Of a DNA stretch of 6,780 nucleotides, positions 1 to 6,528 are shown in pieces (position 1 is the first letter of the stretch; the number at the start of each line of letters is the position of its first letter). The stretch comes from JBFKOL01 sp041628815 (lineage in GTDB: Bacteria; Bacteroidota; Bacteroidia; Chitinophagales; Saprospiraceae). The translations under genes were made by a program, and so were the position numbers. The stretch is from positions 1-6,780 of the forward strand of contig JBFKOL010000243.1 of the NCBI GenBank assembly GCA_041628815.1, read 5' to 3'. A model generated the notes under the pieces. The model was not told where the DNA came from and ran no database searches. It saw nothing but the letters and a program-made list of their open reading frames with translations.

Positions 1-998
1 CCGTAATAGGGCATGATCTGTGCAGTTCCGGCATCCAAAGCGGCGCGGAAAGGTGCCAGGTGGTAGTCGAATCTGTCACCGGGATAAACCTGGTCTTGCC
101 CATACTCAAAGTGCGCATCTTCACCATCGGCCTGGGGTCCGCCTCCCGGGAAGTGTTTGGTCATACAGGCCACACTTTGGTGTCCCAGGTTGTCTCCCTG
201 GAAGCCACGTATATAGGCATTGGCAAGCTTTGCCGTTAGCGAGGCATCTTCGCTGAAAGATCCGCTGATACGGGCCCATCGCGGCTCGGTGGCAAGATCG
301 ATTTGGGGATGTAGCGCCACGCGGATACCTACCGCCGTATATTCCTGGCGAGCGACATCTGCAAATTGTTCCACCACGGAGCTGTCACCTATGGCTCCAA
401 AACCGAGTGGTGACGGCCAGCCCGAGAAAAAAGGTGTGGGTATGCCCGCACCGATGTTGTCCGTGGTGCCGTGCCTGGGATCGGAAGCTATGGTTAACGG
501 GATACCGAGGCGGGTGCGTTCAGCCATCTTTTGCACGGCGTTGTGCCATGTGAGGAGTGTCGTCGGATCCGGCGGGGCCTGGAAGATGTTGAAATGGTTC
601 ATCTTCTTTTTTGCTATCATGGTTGAATTGGCTGAAAACATCAATGACATCGGATCCCTCCATGTCGGGGCCTCATGAAGTCCGCCATCGATGCCGATAC
701 CGATCATGGTGATGAACTGGAGGCCTGCCTTTTCCTGCAGGTTCATCTGTGAGAGCAGGTCCTCCACCCTGTCATCAACCGGTCTCCTGGCGTCCTCGTA
801 GACATCGAGTCGGCCATTCTTGTTTAAATCCCTGAAGCTGTGGTTGTCGACCGTCAGGACCGGCGCTTCGGGTCCGAGCAGTGCCAAATTGGCCTTCGAG
901 GTACGGTTCCATTTGATGCTGAAGATGATGTACACGACGACCAGTGCCAGTAAAATGAAACCGATGATATAGGCTATTACGCGCAAGAATTTTTTCAT
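1..998 (-). CDS. GH3-family glycoside hydrolase (beta-glucosidase-like), N-terminal part, cut by left edge
   Basis: The frame opens at an ATG whose complement is at 996-998 and stays open for 332 full codons to the window edge, so the C-terminus is missing. Residues 7-28 are strongly hydrophobic after a KK start: an uncleaved anchor or signal peptide, placing the enzyme in the periplasm or on a membrane. Residues 57-69 (DLNKNGRLDVYED) match a dockerin/EF-hand-like calcium loop. The GH3 barrel follows: EKAGLQF near 89-95, SDPRHG 172-177, EPRWARISGSFSED 238-251 and KHFPGGG 281-287, all characteristic of GH3 substrate-binding loops. The catalytic aspartate normally lies just after the MPYYG where the window ends, so activity cannot be judged. 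GH3 enzymes remove terminal beta-linked sugars; the substrate is not readable here. It is the third gene of a minus-strand series, 188 bp after its neighbour. No clear Shine-Dalgarno site is seen. Confidence 0.93.
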   Translation of the reverse strand, partial: MKKFLRVIAYIIGFILLALVVVYIIFSIKWNRTSKANLALLGPEAPVLTVDNHSFRDLNKNGRLDVYEDARRPVDDRVEDLLSQMNLQEKAGLQFITMIGIGIDGGLHEAPTWRDPMSLMFSANSTMIAKKKMNHFNIFQAPPDPTTLLTWHNAVQKMAERTRLGIPLTIASDPRHGTTDNIGAGIPTPFFSGWPSPLGFGAIGDSSVVEQFADVARQEYTAVGIRVALHPQIDLATEPRWARISGSFSEDASLTAKLANAYIRGFQGDNLGHQSVACMTKHFPGGGPQADGEDAHFEYGQDQVYPGDRFDYHLAPFRAALDAGTAQIMPYY

Positions 999-1021
999 GA
1001 AATTTAGATTGAACAGGTATC

Positions 1022-1052
1022 GATAACTACTTAGAAATCAATAGGTAACAAA
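1022..1052 (-). promoter_or_regulatory. Candidate Bacteroidetes-type promoter for the GH3 gene
   Basis: On the minus strand a TTTG (complement of 1049-1052) lies 19 bp before TAGTTATC (complement of 1022-1029). This resembles the Bacteroidetes -33 TTG / -7 TAnnTTTG arrangement, but the -7 element is imperfect. It would give a leader of only about 15-20 nt before the ATG at 998. The rest of the 188-bp gap (999-1186) is AT-rich and shows no other gene or clear terminator. Confidence 0.25.
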
Positions 1053-1186
1053 GAACAGCTATAAGTTTATTTTTAACATGTAAATTATGGCTATCAGACT
1101 CTGGGACTATTGAAAATGAAATGGAACATTGCCACAGATTGCTTCTGTAAAATTACGAAATCGTGAAGTTTATTAAAATCCAGCAG

Positions 1187-1765
1187 TCATAGTCCATTGG
1201 CCCCTTTTCTGGCAAAGCGGTAACCGATTTTTACGCTTCCCCAGGGAATGGCATTGCTGTCGTTTCCACCCACTTCTGTTGCACCCCAAAATGCAACCTC
1301 CAAGGCAAGGTTAAATCCTCCCGGAGTCATAAACTGGACACCCACCGGCAAATAAAAGATGGCCACTTGATCGGTGTCAAAAATTTCCACGTTCACATAG
1401 CCCAACTGTGCGCCTATATAGGGTGACCATCGCAAGCCAGGGTCCTCCTCCAACCAGTGGTACTTGAATCCTGCGTCCACTCCGGCAAATCCTTCCCCCA
1501 GGGTTATGACACCCATGTCGAGGTTCCACTGGGGTGACAGAAAAACGTCCAGGGACAAGCCACCTAGTGCCAGCGGTCCTCCGGCTTGCAATGAAAGTCC
1601 GGGTTTGCGTTGTTGGCGGATGTCGGTTTCGAAACTCGATAATCCTTGAGTATTTGCAGGAAAGCACCAGCTTATGATTAGCACAGCAAAACAAACTATG
1701 TGGAATCGGCGGACAACCCAACGCCATGTTTGATTGAAAGGATTATTATGAAAATAGACTCTCAT
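1187..1765 (-). CDS. Small exported outer-membrane beta-barrel-like protein, family not recognised
   Basis: The 192-residue protein from the ATG at 1765 ends with TGA at 1187-1189. It begins with a long basic n-region (to RR at 19-20), then a hydrophobic stretch at about 21-34 and a likely cleavage site near PANTQ (36-40), so it is exported. The mature part is about 150 residues with alternating polar and hydrophobic segments rich in Gly and aromatics, for example SPYIGAQLGYVNVE (114-127), FYLPVGVQFM (137-146) and SVKIGYRF (177-184) near the C-terminus. That pattern suits a small eight-strand outer-membrane barrel. The frame can extend upstream to an ATG at 1822 or a TTG at 1834, but those starts bury the signal peptide behind 19-23 extra residues. 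It lies 71 bp downstream of the kelch-like gene on the same strand and is probably co-transcribed. Function is unknown. Confidence 0.75.
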   Translation of the reverse strand: MRVYFHNNPFNQTWRWVVRRFHIVCFAVLIISWCFPANTQGLSSFETDIRQQRKPGLSLQAGGPLALGGLSLDVFLSPQWNLDMGVITLGEGFAGVDAGFKYHWLEEDPGLRWSPYIGAQLGYVNVEIFDTDQVAIFYLPVGVQFMTPGGFNLALEVAFWGATEVGGNDSNAIPWGSVKIGYRFARKGANGL

Positions 1766-1836
1766 ACTGTAACGATTGGTACGACAAGTGTAAAATGGGA
1801 CCAGCTTTAATGAAAAAACCATATTGGTCACCAATC

Positions 1837-3060
1837 TCAGGATTTAACCAAATAAATAAAACGTCGCTTGTCATCTGGATCCTTTATCCTCGTAATGAGC
1901 TCATTGCCATAGATCTGTTTGTAAGAGTCATTGACCTGGTTGATAAGAGTAGCTCGTTTATAACGTCTTGTTTCATTGGACATAATGTCTTCCAATTCAA
2001 ACAGTTTGTCAATTCCCTCAAGGGAAAAAGATTGTTGCCCACTGTCCAGGAGTTTTTTAATGAGGTTGTGTTCTTTGTTTGCGGGGTCCTTCTGGTATGT
2101 TCTTCTATAGAAGGCCGTAAAGATTAAAATCAATAAAAGGGTGCTGCCTCCTATAGCCAAATAACCGTATTTATTATTGGATCGAATGAGATTCAAAGCA
2201 AGAACATCGGTTTCGTCGAACAGCTGCTTCAAATCCAGGTCAAGATAAATATCCTGGTCATTGTAGATGGTGACCGAGTCGCCCTTGATGTGATAAAACA
2301 TTTGGGTCAGAGTGTTGCCGCTGATATCCAGCATGGTCGTGTTGTCAATTTTAACCAGGCCGGACTGTTTATCCAGGATCGTTTGGGGTGTGATGGGGTT
2401 GAATGTGAAGCTTTCTCCTTCCATGTACACGGGATTGATATCTGCAATGCTTACATTCAGTTCACCGTTGGCCTTCCATCTTTTGTGCTTCATGTCCAAT
2501 TTAAAAACATCATCCAGTTTTGTCCTGAGGTCTTGTACCGATTGATCAAGTCTATAGGCGTTAAAGGTGATGATGGAATTTCCAGTCACGAAGGTACTGG
2601 CTGCGGTGATGCCGGGTGGTTTCTCCCCTTTGACAGGTACCATATCCCATTTTCCATTTTTCATATCGAATGCAATGAGGTCGGCATGAGATCTCCAATA
2701 ACCATACCCGCCAAGAGAATAGATTACTCCCTTGTACACAAACTTATAGCTCGCATGGTTGTATCCAAAATGCCTGGACTGTGAAATATTGATTAACGAA
2801 TTACCATCGAAACGATACACTTCGAAAGTACCATCTGGGCAGAGATAATAAGCATCCTTTATTTTGAAGACTTCGGCTTCCTGTAAGTCAAATCCTTCTC
2901 GATTTTTTTGTTCCCGGAGGGATGTTATCTGTTGTTGCAGTGCGGAGAATTCTCCTTCGGTCATATAGGGATTCCGGTCGTGCAACTGGATCTGGCCAAA
3001 CAGTGTTTGGCTTGGAAGCAACAAGAGTGGGAAAAAAACAAAACCAATCAGACTCTTCAT
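1837..3060 (-). CDS. Kelch-like extracytoplasmic protein with one membrane span and a winged-helix-like cytoplasmic tail
   Basis: Starting at the ATG at 3060 gives 407 residues and a clean signal peptide (MKSLIGFVFFPLLLLPSQ, cleavage near FGQ at 21-23). The in-frame ATG at 3111 would add 17 residues ahead of it and is less likely. Residues 24-298 are extracytoplasmic, with a coiled stretch at 36-52 and kelch-like blades such as YSLGGYGY (114-121) followed by LIAFDMKNGKWDMVP (128-142). Residues 299-318 form a transmembrane helix followed by YRRTYQK, a positive-inside signal. The tail 319-407 contains predicted helices (SLEGIDKLFEL; RRYKRATLINQVNDSY) and then ITRIKDPDDKRRFIYLV. That last segment resembles the beta-wing of MarR-type winged helices, where a D-x-DRR motif is common. 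I infer a membrane-bound sensor or one-component regulator. The wing match is by eye and no characterised family is claimed. It is transcribed divergently from the surface-protein gene starting at 3319. Confidence 0.8.
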   Translation of the reverse strand: MKSLIGFVFFPLLLLPSQTLFGQIQLHDRNPYMTEGEFSALQQQITSLREQKNREGFDLQEAEVFKIKDAYYLCPDGTFEVYRFDGNSLINISQSRHFGYNHASYKFVYKGVIYSLGGYGYWRSHADLIAFDMKNGKWDMVPVKGEKPPGITAASTFVTGNSIITFNAYRLDQSVQDLRTKLDDVFKLDMKHKRWKANGELNVSIADINPVYMEGESFTFNPITPQTILDKQSGLVKIDNTTMLDISGNTLTQMFYHIKGDSVTIYNDQDIYLDLDLKQLFDETDVLALNLIRSNNKYGYLAIGGSTLLLILIFTAFYRRTYQKDPANKEHNLIKKLLDSGQQSFSLEGIDKLFELEDIMSNETRRYKRATLINQVNDSYKQIYGNELITRIKDPDDKRRFIYLVKS

Positions 3061-3199
3061 CTTTGTTTCTGGCATCACGTTGAGTAAAAACGGATAGGAA
3101 TGACTGCCCATAAAATAGGGAATTTTCTATTTGCAAAATGGGTAATTGTGATGTTTAGTCCAGTGCTTTTTGGATTTTCTTTTCGCCGTAGTCGAGTCC

Positions 3200-3239
3200 A
3201 ACCGGTTTGTAACTGGTTTACCTGATATCCTTTGATATC
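3200..3239. repeat. Two pairs of short direct repeats in the divergent intergenic region (operator candidate)
   Basis: ACCGGTTT (3201-3208) recurs as ACTGGTTT (3212-3219), 11 bp apart with 7 of 8 identical. Immediately after, TGATATC occurs at 3223-3229 and again, identical, at 3233-3239, exactly 10 bp apart. Spacing near one helical turn puts the copies on one face of the DNA, as in operators bound by tandem regulator subunits. The last copy overlaps the candidate -33 element of the downstream promoter. The remainder of the 258-bp gap (3061-3318) contains only a weak inverted repeat, AAATAG/CTATTT at 3113-3132. Confidence 0.4.
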
Positions 3240-3264
3240 ATTGATGGCTTATCCTCTATATTTC
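3231..3264 (+). promoter_or_regulatory. Candidate promoter for the 632-residue surface-protein gene
   Basis: TTTG at 3231-3234 is followed after 22 bp by TATATTTC at 3257-3264. The second element matches the Bacteroidetes -7 consensus TAnnTTTG at all fixed positions except the last. Spacing is at the long end of the usual range. Transcription would begin near 3270, giving a leader of about 50 nt. The gene start at 3319 has only a weak AGG at 3311-3313. Confidence 0.35.
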
Positions 3265-3318
3265 CACGAAACGTACGGCTTTAGAGTCATTATTTATCTC
3301 CGATTAATTTAGGTCAAC

Positions 3319-5217
3319 ATGAAAAGTTTAAGGTTTCAGATGCAAAATGCCTTCATAGGAACACTGTTAATTGTATCGTTTGGTTTCACCCTTCGCTGCC
3401 AGGAATTCCACCTTGATGTGGAGGGGTCGGCTAAGATACTCGGCAGAATATCACTGGCAGATACCAATGAAAATGTTATAGTTGGAGAGGGCGCAGGAAT
3501 TTCGATTACTAATGGCACTAGCAATACGATCATAGGATTCAATGCTGCTCAATTAAATACCAATGGTCATTGGAATGTTTTTGCAGGGAGAAATGCAGGT
3601 TTATTGAATCTCGATGGTTCTTTTAACGTATTTATAGGAGGAAGTTCAGGGATTTCCAACAGAACAGGAGAGGCCAATGTTTTCTTAGGAAGAGATACTG
3701 GATTCAGAAATAATTCCGGTTCAAGAAATGTGTTTGTCGGAGATTTAGCTGGATTTGAAAATAGCGATGCCAGCAACAATGTATTCGTCGGAAGAGAGGC
3801 GGGTTATAGGAATAGAGTCGACGGAATAATTGGAATTGGATACTTGGCATTGAGTCAAAATACATTCTCCGATAACACCACTCCATATGGAACAGAAAAT
3901 ACAGCGATTGGAACTTATTCTGGAATGATGAATGATGTGGGGTATCGAAATACTTTTATTGGCTATATGACCGGAAAAGAAAATATTACCGGTTATAATA
4001 ATGTAGCCTTAGGAGCGCATTCAGGTAAAAACAATTTGGGAAATCACAATACATTTTTAGGTACTAATTCGGGCGTAACATCTACGACAGGAAGTAATAA
4101 CACAATAATAGGTTCTCAAGCAGATGTTGCAACAGGGGATTTAATAAACGCTACAGCGATTGGAGCAAACGCAATAGTTGGGCAAAGTAATTCTTTGGTT
4201 CTCGGAAATAATGCCAATGTAGGTATCGGAGTAATCTCACCTGAAAGTAAATTACACATTGTAGGTGACATCAAAATAGTAGACGGAACGCAAGGCCTAG
4301 GGAAAGTACTAACCTCTGATGAAAATGGGGAGGCAAGCTGGCAAAGCAATGATAATTCCAATACCAACGAAAAAATTTCAGAATTGACGATCATAGGTGA
4401 CTCATTATTATTGACCGAAGGAACTATGACTTGGACGGTAAAAGTAGATAGTAGTAATACCAATGAAATACAATCCCTCACTTCTGTTTTGAATCAGGGC
4501 AATGATGGTGGAGGACTTAAGATTTCTAACATTGCTGATCCAATGGCGGATCAGGATGCCGCTACAAAAGCCTATGTTGATGCCTTGTTAAGAGAGATCG
4601 ATTGGTTGAAGAGCCTATTAGGGGTAGGAGAAATGACCGACACAGAAGGGAACACCTATCCAACAATTCAAATTGGAACACAATTCTGGATGGCTAAAAA
4701 TCTGAATGTGGGCACCATGATTGATAGCTCGTCGGATCAAATGGACAACGGTACAATACAGAAATATTGTTATCGAGATTTGGATATTAATTGTGATGTA
4801 TATGGAGGATTATATCAATGGGATGAGATGATGCAATATGTAATAACAGAAGGAGCTCAAGGAATTTGCCCAAGCGGATGGCATATCCCAACCGACTCTG
4901 AATGGACAACACTGACGGATTATTTAGGTGGTCTTTCAGTAGCAGGTGGAAAAATGAAAGAGACTGGTTTGGTACATTGGAATAGCCCAAATACGGACGC
5001 AACTAATGAAAGTGGATTTACAGGTCTTCCAGGTGGCTATCGCAGCACATTTGGAAGTTTCTTCCAAATCGGTGGAGGAGGTTGGTGGTGGAGTTCAACA
5101 GAGCAAGCTGACAATACTCGTGGAGTAGGTAGGAGGCTGGCTGGTAGTGTTGGCGATGCATTCTTAGATAATAGCCTTAAACAAAATGGTTTTTCTGTTC
5201 GATGTCTCAAGGATTGA
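3319..5217 (+). CDS. Secreted mosaic surface protein: NTFIG/AG repeats, tail-fibre-like linker and C-terminal FISUMP domain
   Basis: The 632-residue protein has a signal peptide with hydrophobic core at 11-24. The Cys at 27 follows Arg, so it is not a good lipobox. Residues 51-300 are degenerate repeats of roughly 15-18 residues built on N-(V/T)-F-(I/V/L)-G-x-x-(A/S)-G-x-x-N. These are followed by VGIGVISPESKLHI (301-314) and GKVLTSDENGEASW (328-341), motifs shared with Bacteroidetes surface proteins and phage tail fibres. ATKAYVDALL (415-424) is a tail-fibre-type motif, and a short helix (426-434) leads into the FISUMP domain, about 440-632. Its hallmarks are IQIGTQFWMAKNLN (450-463), GICPSGWHIPTDSEW (515-529), GGKMKETG (543-550), WWSST and the ending GFSVRCLKD. 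C517 and C629 are likely disulfide partners, because the equivalent cysteines are the only two in the downstream paralogue. The function is probably adhesion or ligand display at the cell surface, by inference only. No T9SS sorting domain is seen. Confidence 0.9.
   Translation: MKSLRFQMQNAFIGTLLIVSFGFTLRCQEFHLDVEGSAKILGRISLADTNENVIVGEGAGISITNGTSNTIIGFNAAQLNTNGHWNVFAGRNAGLLNLDGSFNVFIGGSSGISNRTGEANVFLGRDTGFRNNSGSRNVFVGDLAGFENSDASNNVFVGREAGYRNRVDGIIGIGYLALSQNTFSDNTTPYGTENTAIGTYSGMMNDVGYRNTFIGYMTGKENITGYNNVALGAHSGKNNLGNHNTFLGTNSGVTSTTGSNNTIIGSQADVATGDLINATAIGANAIVGQSNSLVLGNNANVGIGVISPESKLHIVGDIKIVDGTQGLGKVLTSDENGEASWQSNDNSNTNEKISELTIIGDSLLLTEGTMTWTVKVDSSNTNEIQSLTSVLNQGNDGGGLKISNIADPMADQDAATKAYVDALLREIDWLKSLLGVGEMTDTEGNTYPTIQIGTQFWMAKNLNVGTMIDSSSDQMDNGTIQKYCYRDLDINCDVYGGLYQWDEMMQYVITEGAQGICPSGWHIPTDSEWTTLTDYLGGLSVAGGKMKETGLVHWNSPNTDATNESGFTGLPGGYRSTFGSFFQIGGGGWWWSSTEQADNTRGVGRRLAGSVGDAFLDNSLKQNGFSVRCLKD
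3469..4218 (+). repeat. Protein-encoding degenerate repeats (NTFIG..AG..N type)
   Basis: This part of the gene encodes about a dozen or more variants of a 15-18-residue unit. Clear examples are NVFAGRNAG (86-94), NVFIGGSSG (103-111), NVFLGRDTG (120-128), NVFVGDLAG (137-145), NVFVGREAG (154-162), NTFIGYMTG (211-219) and NTFLGTNSG (244-252). The spacing suggests a beta-solenoid or fibre shaft. Nucleotide identity between units is low, so this is an old repeat rather than a slipping tandem array. Confidence 0.85.
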
Positions 5218-5223
5218 CAATAG

Positions 5224-5342
5224 ATGTCTAATTTGTTTTGGTCTATAAACAGTAATGCCAGATTAAAAGATTGGAAACGCAGCTGGCTGAAATCAAAGAA
5301 CTTCTGATGGCAGAGGTTGAAAATGTCGGTGCAGACAAATAA
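5224..5342 (+). pseudogene. Orphan, frameshifted C-terminal coiled-coil remnant of a surface/fibre protein
   Basis: From 5256 the sequence reads QIKRLETQLAEIKELL, then AEVENVGADK and a TAA at 5340-5342. This is a heptad-patterned tail of the kind that ends many Bacteroidetes repeat-fibre proteins with a C-terminal coiled coil. Upstream, this frame is closed by a TAA at 5253-5255. A neighbouring frame (ATG at 5224) reads NSNA up to 5259 and then runs into a different protein and a TGA at 5307. Adding one C near 5258-5260 would join NA directly to QIKRLETQ, so a single-base loss is the simplest account. The fragment belongs to neither flanking gene, both of which end in FISUMP domains. The piece ends 6 bp before the next start codon. 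Apart from it, the 131-bp gap 5218-5348 holds no promoter I would defend. Confidence 0.55.
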
Positions 5343-5348
5343 TAGATA

Positions 5349-6191
5349 ATGAAAAAACCCCAATCGCAGAAATTATCAGTCTTCATTGCCTTGATCATGT
5401 TTCTGCCTATTGTATCTAATGCTCAAGAAAAGGTTATGATTGAAGGAGCAGTGGTCATAGGACACAATGAAGATCCTACTCCGGCGATAGGGACCATCCG
5501 TTTTGATACAGCTACCAATGACTTCCAGGGCTGGAATGGTATGAGATGGGTATCACTGAGCTTAGTATTCCCCACCGGGCTGATAACAGATATTGATGGC
5601 AACGTATACAAGACACTCCCCATCGGAAATCAAATATGGATGATCGAAAACTTGAAAACAACCAAATATGCCAATGGAGATCCTATTCCAGATGGCACTG
5701 GTGTGGGTGATATCAGTGGAGAGACTGATCCGAAGTACTGGTTTGCCTATGATGATGATCCTAATATTCCTCTTCTAAAAGGCCTGCTGTATACATGGCA
5801 TGTGGTGAATGATGGAAGAGGACTATGCCCAACCGGTTGGCATGTACCAAATACTACAGAATGGAATGAATTGATTGACTTATTAGGGGGCTTCAATAAT
5901 CCAGAAGCAGCTGGTAAAATGAAGGAAACAGGAACATTACAGGAGGGAACAGGATTGTGGTTTGAACCCAATGTGGGTGCCACCAATGCCAGTGGATTTT
6001 CGGCAAGGCCCGCAGGGTTAAGAGGCACCATGGGCAGCTTTGGAGTAAATACCTCTCAAGCCTATTGGTGGAGTTCAAGATCGGCAAATTCTTCACTGGC
6101 CGATGTAATTAATGTTCTTCATAGTGGTGGTCCGGGACCACAAGCTGATGATAAGAAATTTGGTCATAGTGTAAGATGTATTAAGGATTGA
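5349..6191 (+). CDS. Secreted FISUMP-domain protein, paralogue of the upstream surface protein's C-terminal domain
   Basis: The 280-residue protein has a standard signal peptide (hydrophobic core 10-23, cleavage near SNAQ at 23-26). Residues 48-70 (IGTIRFDTATNDFQGWNGM followed by RWVSL) form a linker motif common in Bacteroidetes cell-surface and tail-like proteins. The FISUMP domain covers about 80-280: LPIGNQIWMIENLK (90-103), LCPTGWHVPNTTEW (159-172), AAGKMKETG (187-195), YWWSS (239-243) and the ending SVRCIKD. C160 and C277 are its only cysteines, are conserved in the upstream paralogue and probably form a disulfide. No enzyme motif is seen; extracellular binding or structure is the best guess. 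It starts 131 bp after the upstream FISUMP gene in the same direction and may share its transcript. The ATG is chosen because it gives an exact signal peptide; no Shine-Dalgarno site is visible. Confidence 0.9.
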   Translation: MKKPQSQKLSVFIALIMFLPIVSNAQEKVMIEGAVVIGHNEDPTPAIGTIRFDTATNDFQGWNGMRWVSLSLVFPTGLITDIDGNVYKTLPIGNQIWMIENLKTTKYANGDPIPDGTGVGDISGETDPKYWFAYDDDPNIPLLKGLLYTWHVVNDGRGLCPTGWHVPNTTEWNELIDLLGGFNNPEAAGKMKETGTLQEGTGLWFEPNVGATNASGFSARPAGLRGTMGSFGVNTSQAYWWSSRSANSSLADVINVLHSGGPGPQADDKKFGHSVRCIKD

Positions 6192-6196
6192 GCGCT

Positions 6197-6216
6197 GAGA
6201 TTTTAAGTGAAATCTC
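6197..6216 (+). terminator. Weak hairpin after the FISUMP gene, possible transcript end
   Basis: GAGATTT (6197-6203) and AAATCTC (6210-6216) form a perfect 7-bp stem with a 6-base loop, 5 bp after the stop codon. The stem is AT-rich and no immediate T-run follows, so it may protect the 3' end rather than terminate efficiently. Confidence 0.3.
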
Positions 6217-6251
6217 TGCTAATCAATAAATACTTTTCCATATAATTAATC

Positions 6252-6329
6252 ATGAACCTCGACTCCGCACTACGCCAACTCATCCGTGAGGAGATTCAAC
6301 AAGCCCTCGATAGAAAGTTACCGGAATAA
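6252..6329 (+). CDS. 25-codon mini-ORF, possibly the truncated start of a lost gene
   Basis: ATG at 6252 to TAA at 6327-6329 encodes MNLDSALRQLIREEIQQALD plus five more residues, a compact amphipathic helix with heptad-like spacing. Its codon use is C/G-ending (CTC, GAC, CGC, ATC, GAG), unlike the AT-rich sequence on both sides, which argues against a chance frame. N-terminal helices of this kind (LIREEI..AL) occur in small Bacteroidetes helix-turn-helix proteins, but nothing resembling a DNA-binding domain follows in any frame. It could be a genuine micropeptide, a truncated gene or a coincidence. No ribosome binding site is visible. Confidence 0.3.
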   Translation: MNLDSALRQLIREEIQQALDRKLPE

Positions 6330-6528
6330 CTTAAAGAATTAATTATTGTCGAGACGTCCGGCTCATTTCCAAGGATGATAATGGTTAATAATTAACTGAA
6401 TTTATAGGTGTTAAAAGCGAATGGTATTAGCTGTTCCAATTCTCACAACGGTTACTTGTACTAATACCAATAAAGATATAGTCTCGTCATTGGATGTTAC
6501 TATAAAGAGATTCATAGTTAGGGCATTC
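6330..6528. other. AT-rich non-coding stretch with inverted repeats
   Basis: No convincing gene is present here. TGGTATTAG (6422-6430) is repeated inverted as CTAATACCA (6461-6469) around a 30-base loop. A short palindrome, GTTAAT-A-ATTAAC, lies at 6384-6396. CGAGAC (6350-6355) also has an inverted partner GTCTCG (6481-6486), placed asymmetrically. These could form a long-loop hairpin, but with no homologues to compare I cannot tell structure from chance in AT-rich DNA. Confidence 0.3.

Noticed and set aside
20..678. Two overlapping plus-strand open frames (20-256 and 220-678)
   Set aside because: They are antisense to the GH3 gene, whose minus-strand frame shows clear family motifs throughout; the plus frames have no recognisable domain.
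1766..1834. Longer start for the barrel-like protein (TTG at 1834 or ATG at 1822)
   Set aside because: Either start places 19-23 extra residues before an already long signal-peptide n-region, and no ribosome binding site supports them.
2290..2784. 164-residue plus-strand open frame
   Set aside because: It lies wholly antisense to the kelch-like gene and has no signal, domain or start-site support.
3319..6191. Complete diversity-generating retroelement or phage tail cluster
   Set aside because: No reverse transcriptase, template repeat, or phage structural or assembly gene is present; both plus-strand proteins carry ordinary signal peptides, so they are exported cellular proteins.
6411..6515. 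34-residue minus-strand open frame (starts MNLFIVTS)
   Set aside because: Short, hydrophobic, no ribosome site or family resemblance, and it spans the inverted repeat; chance is the likelier explanation.
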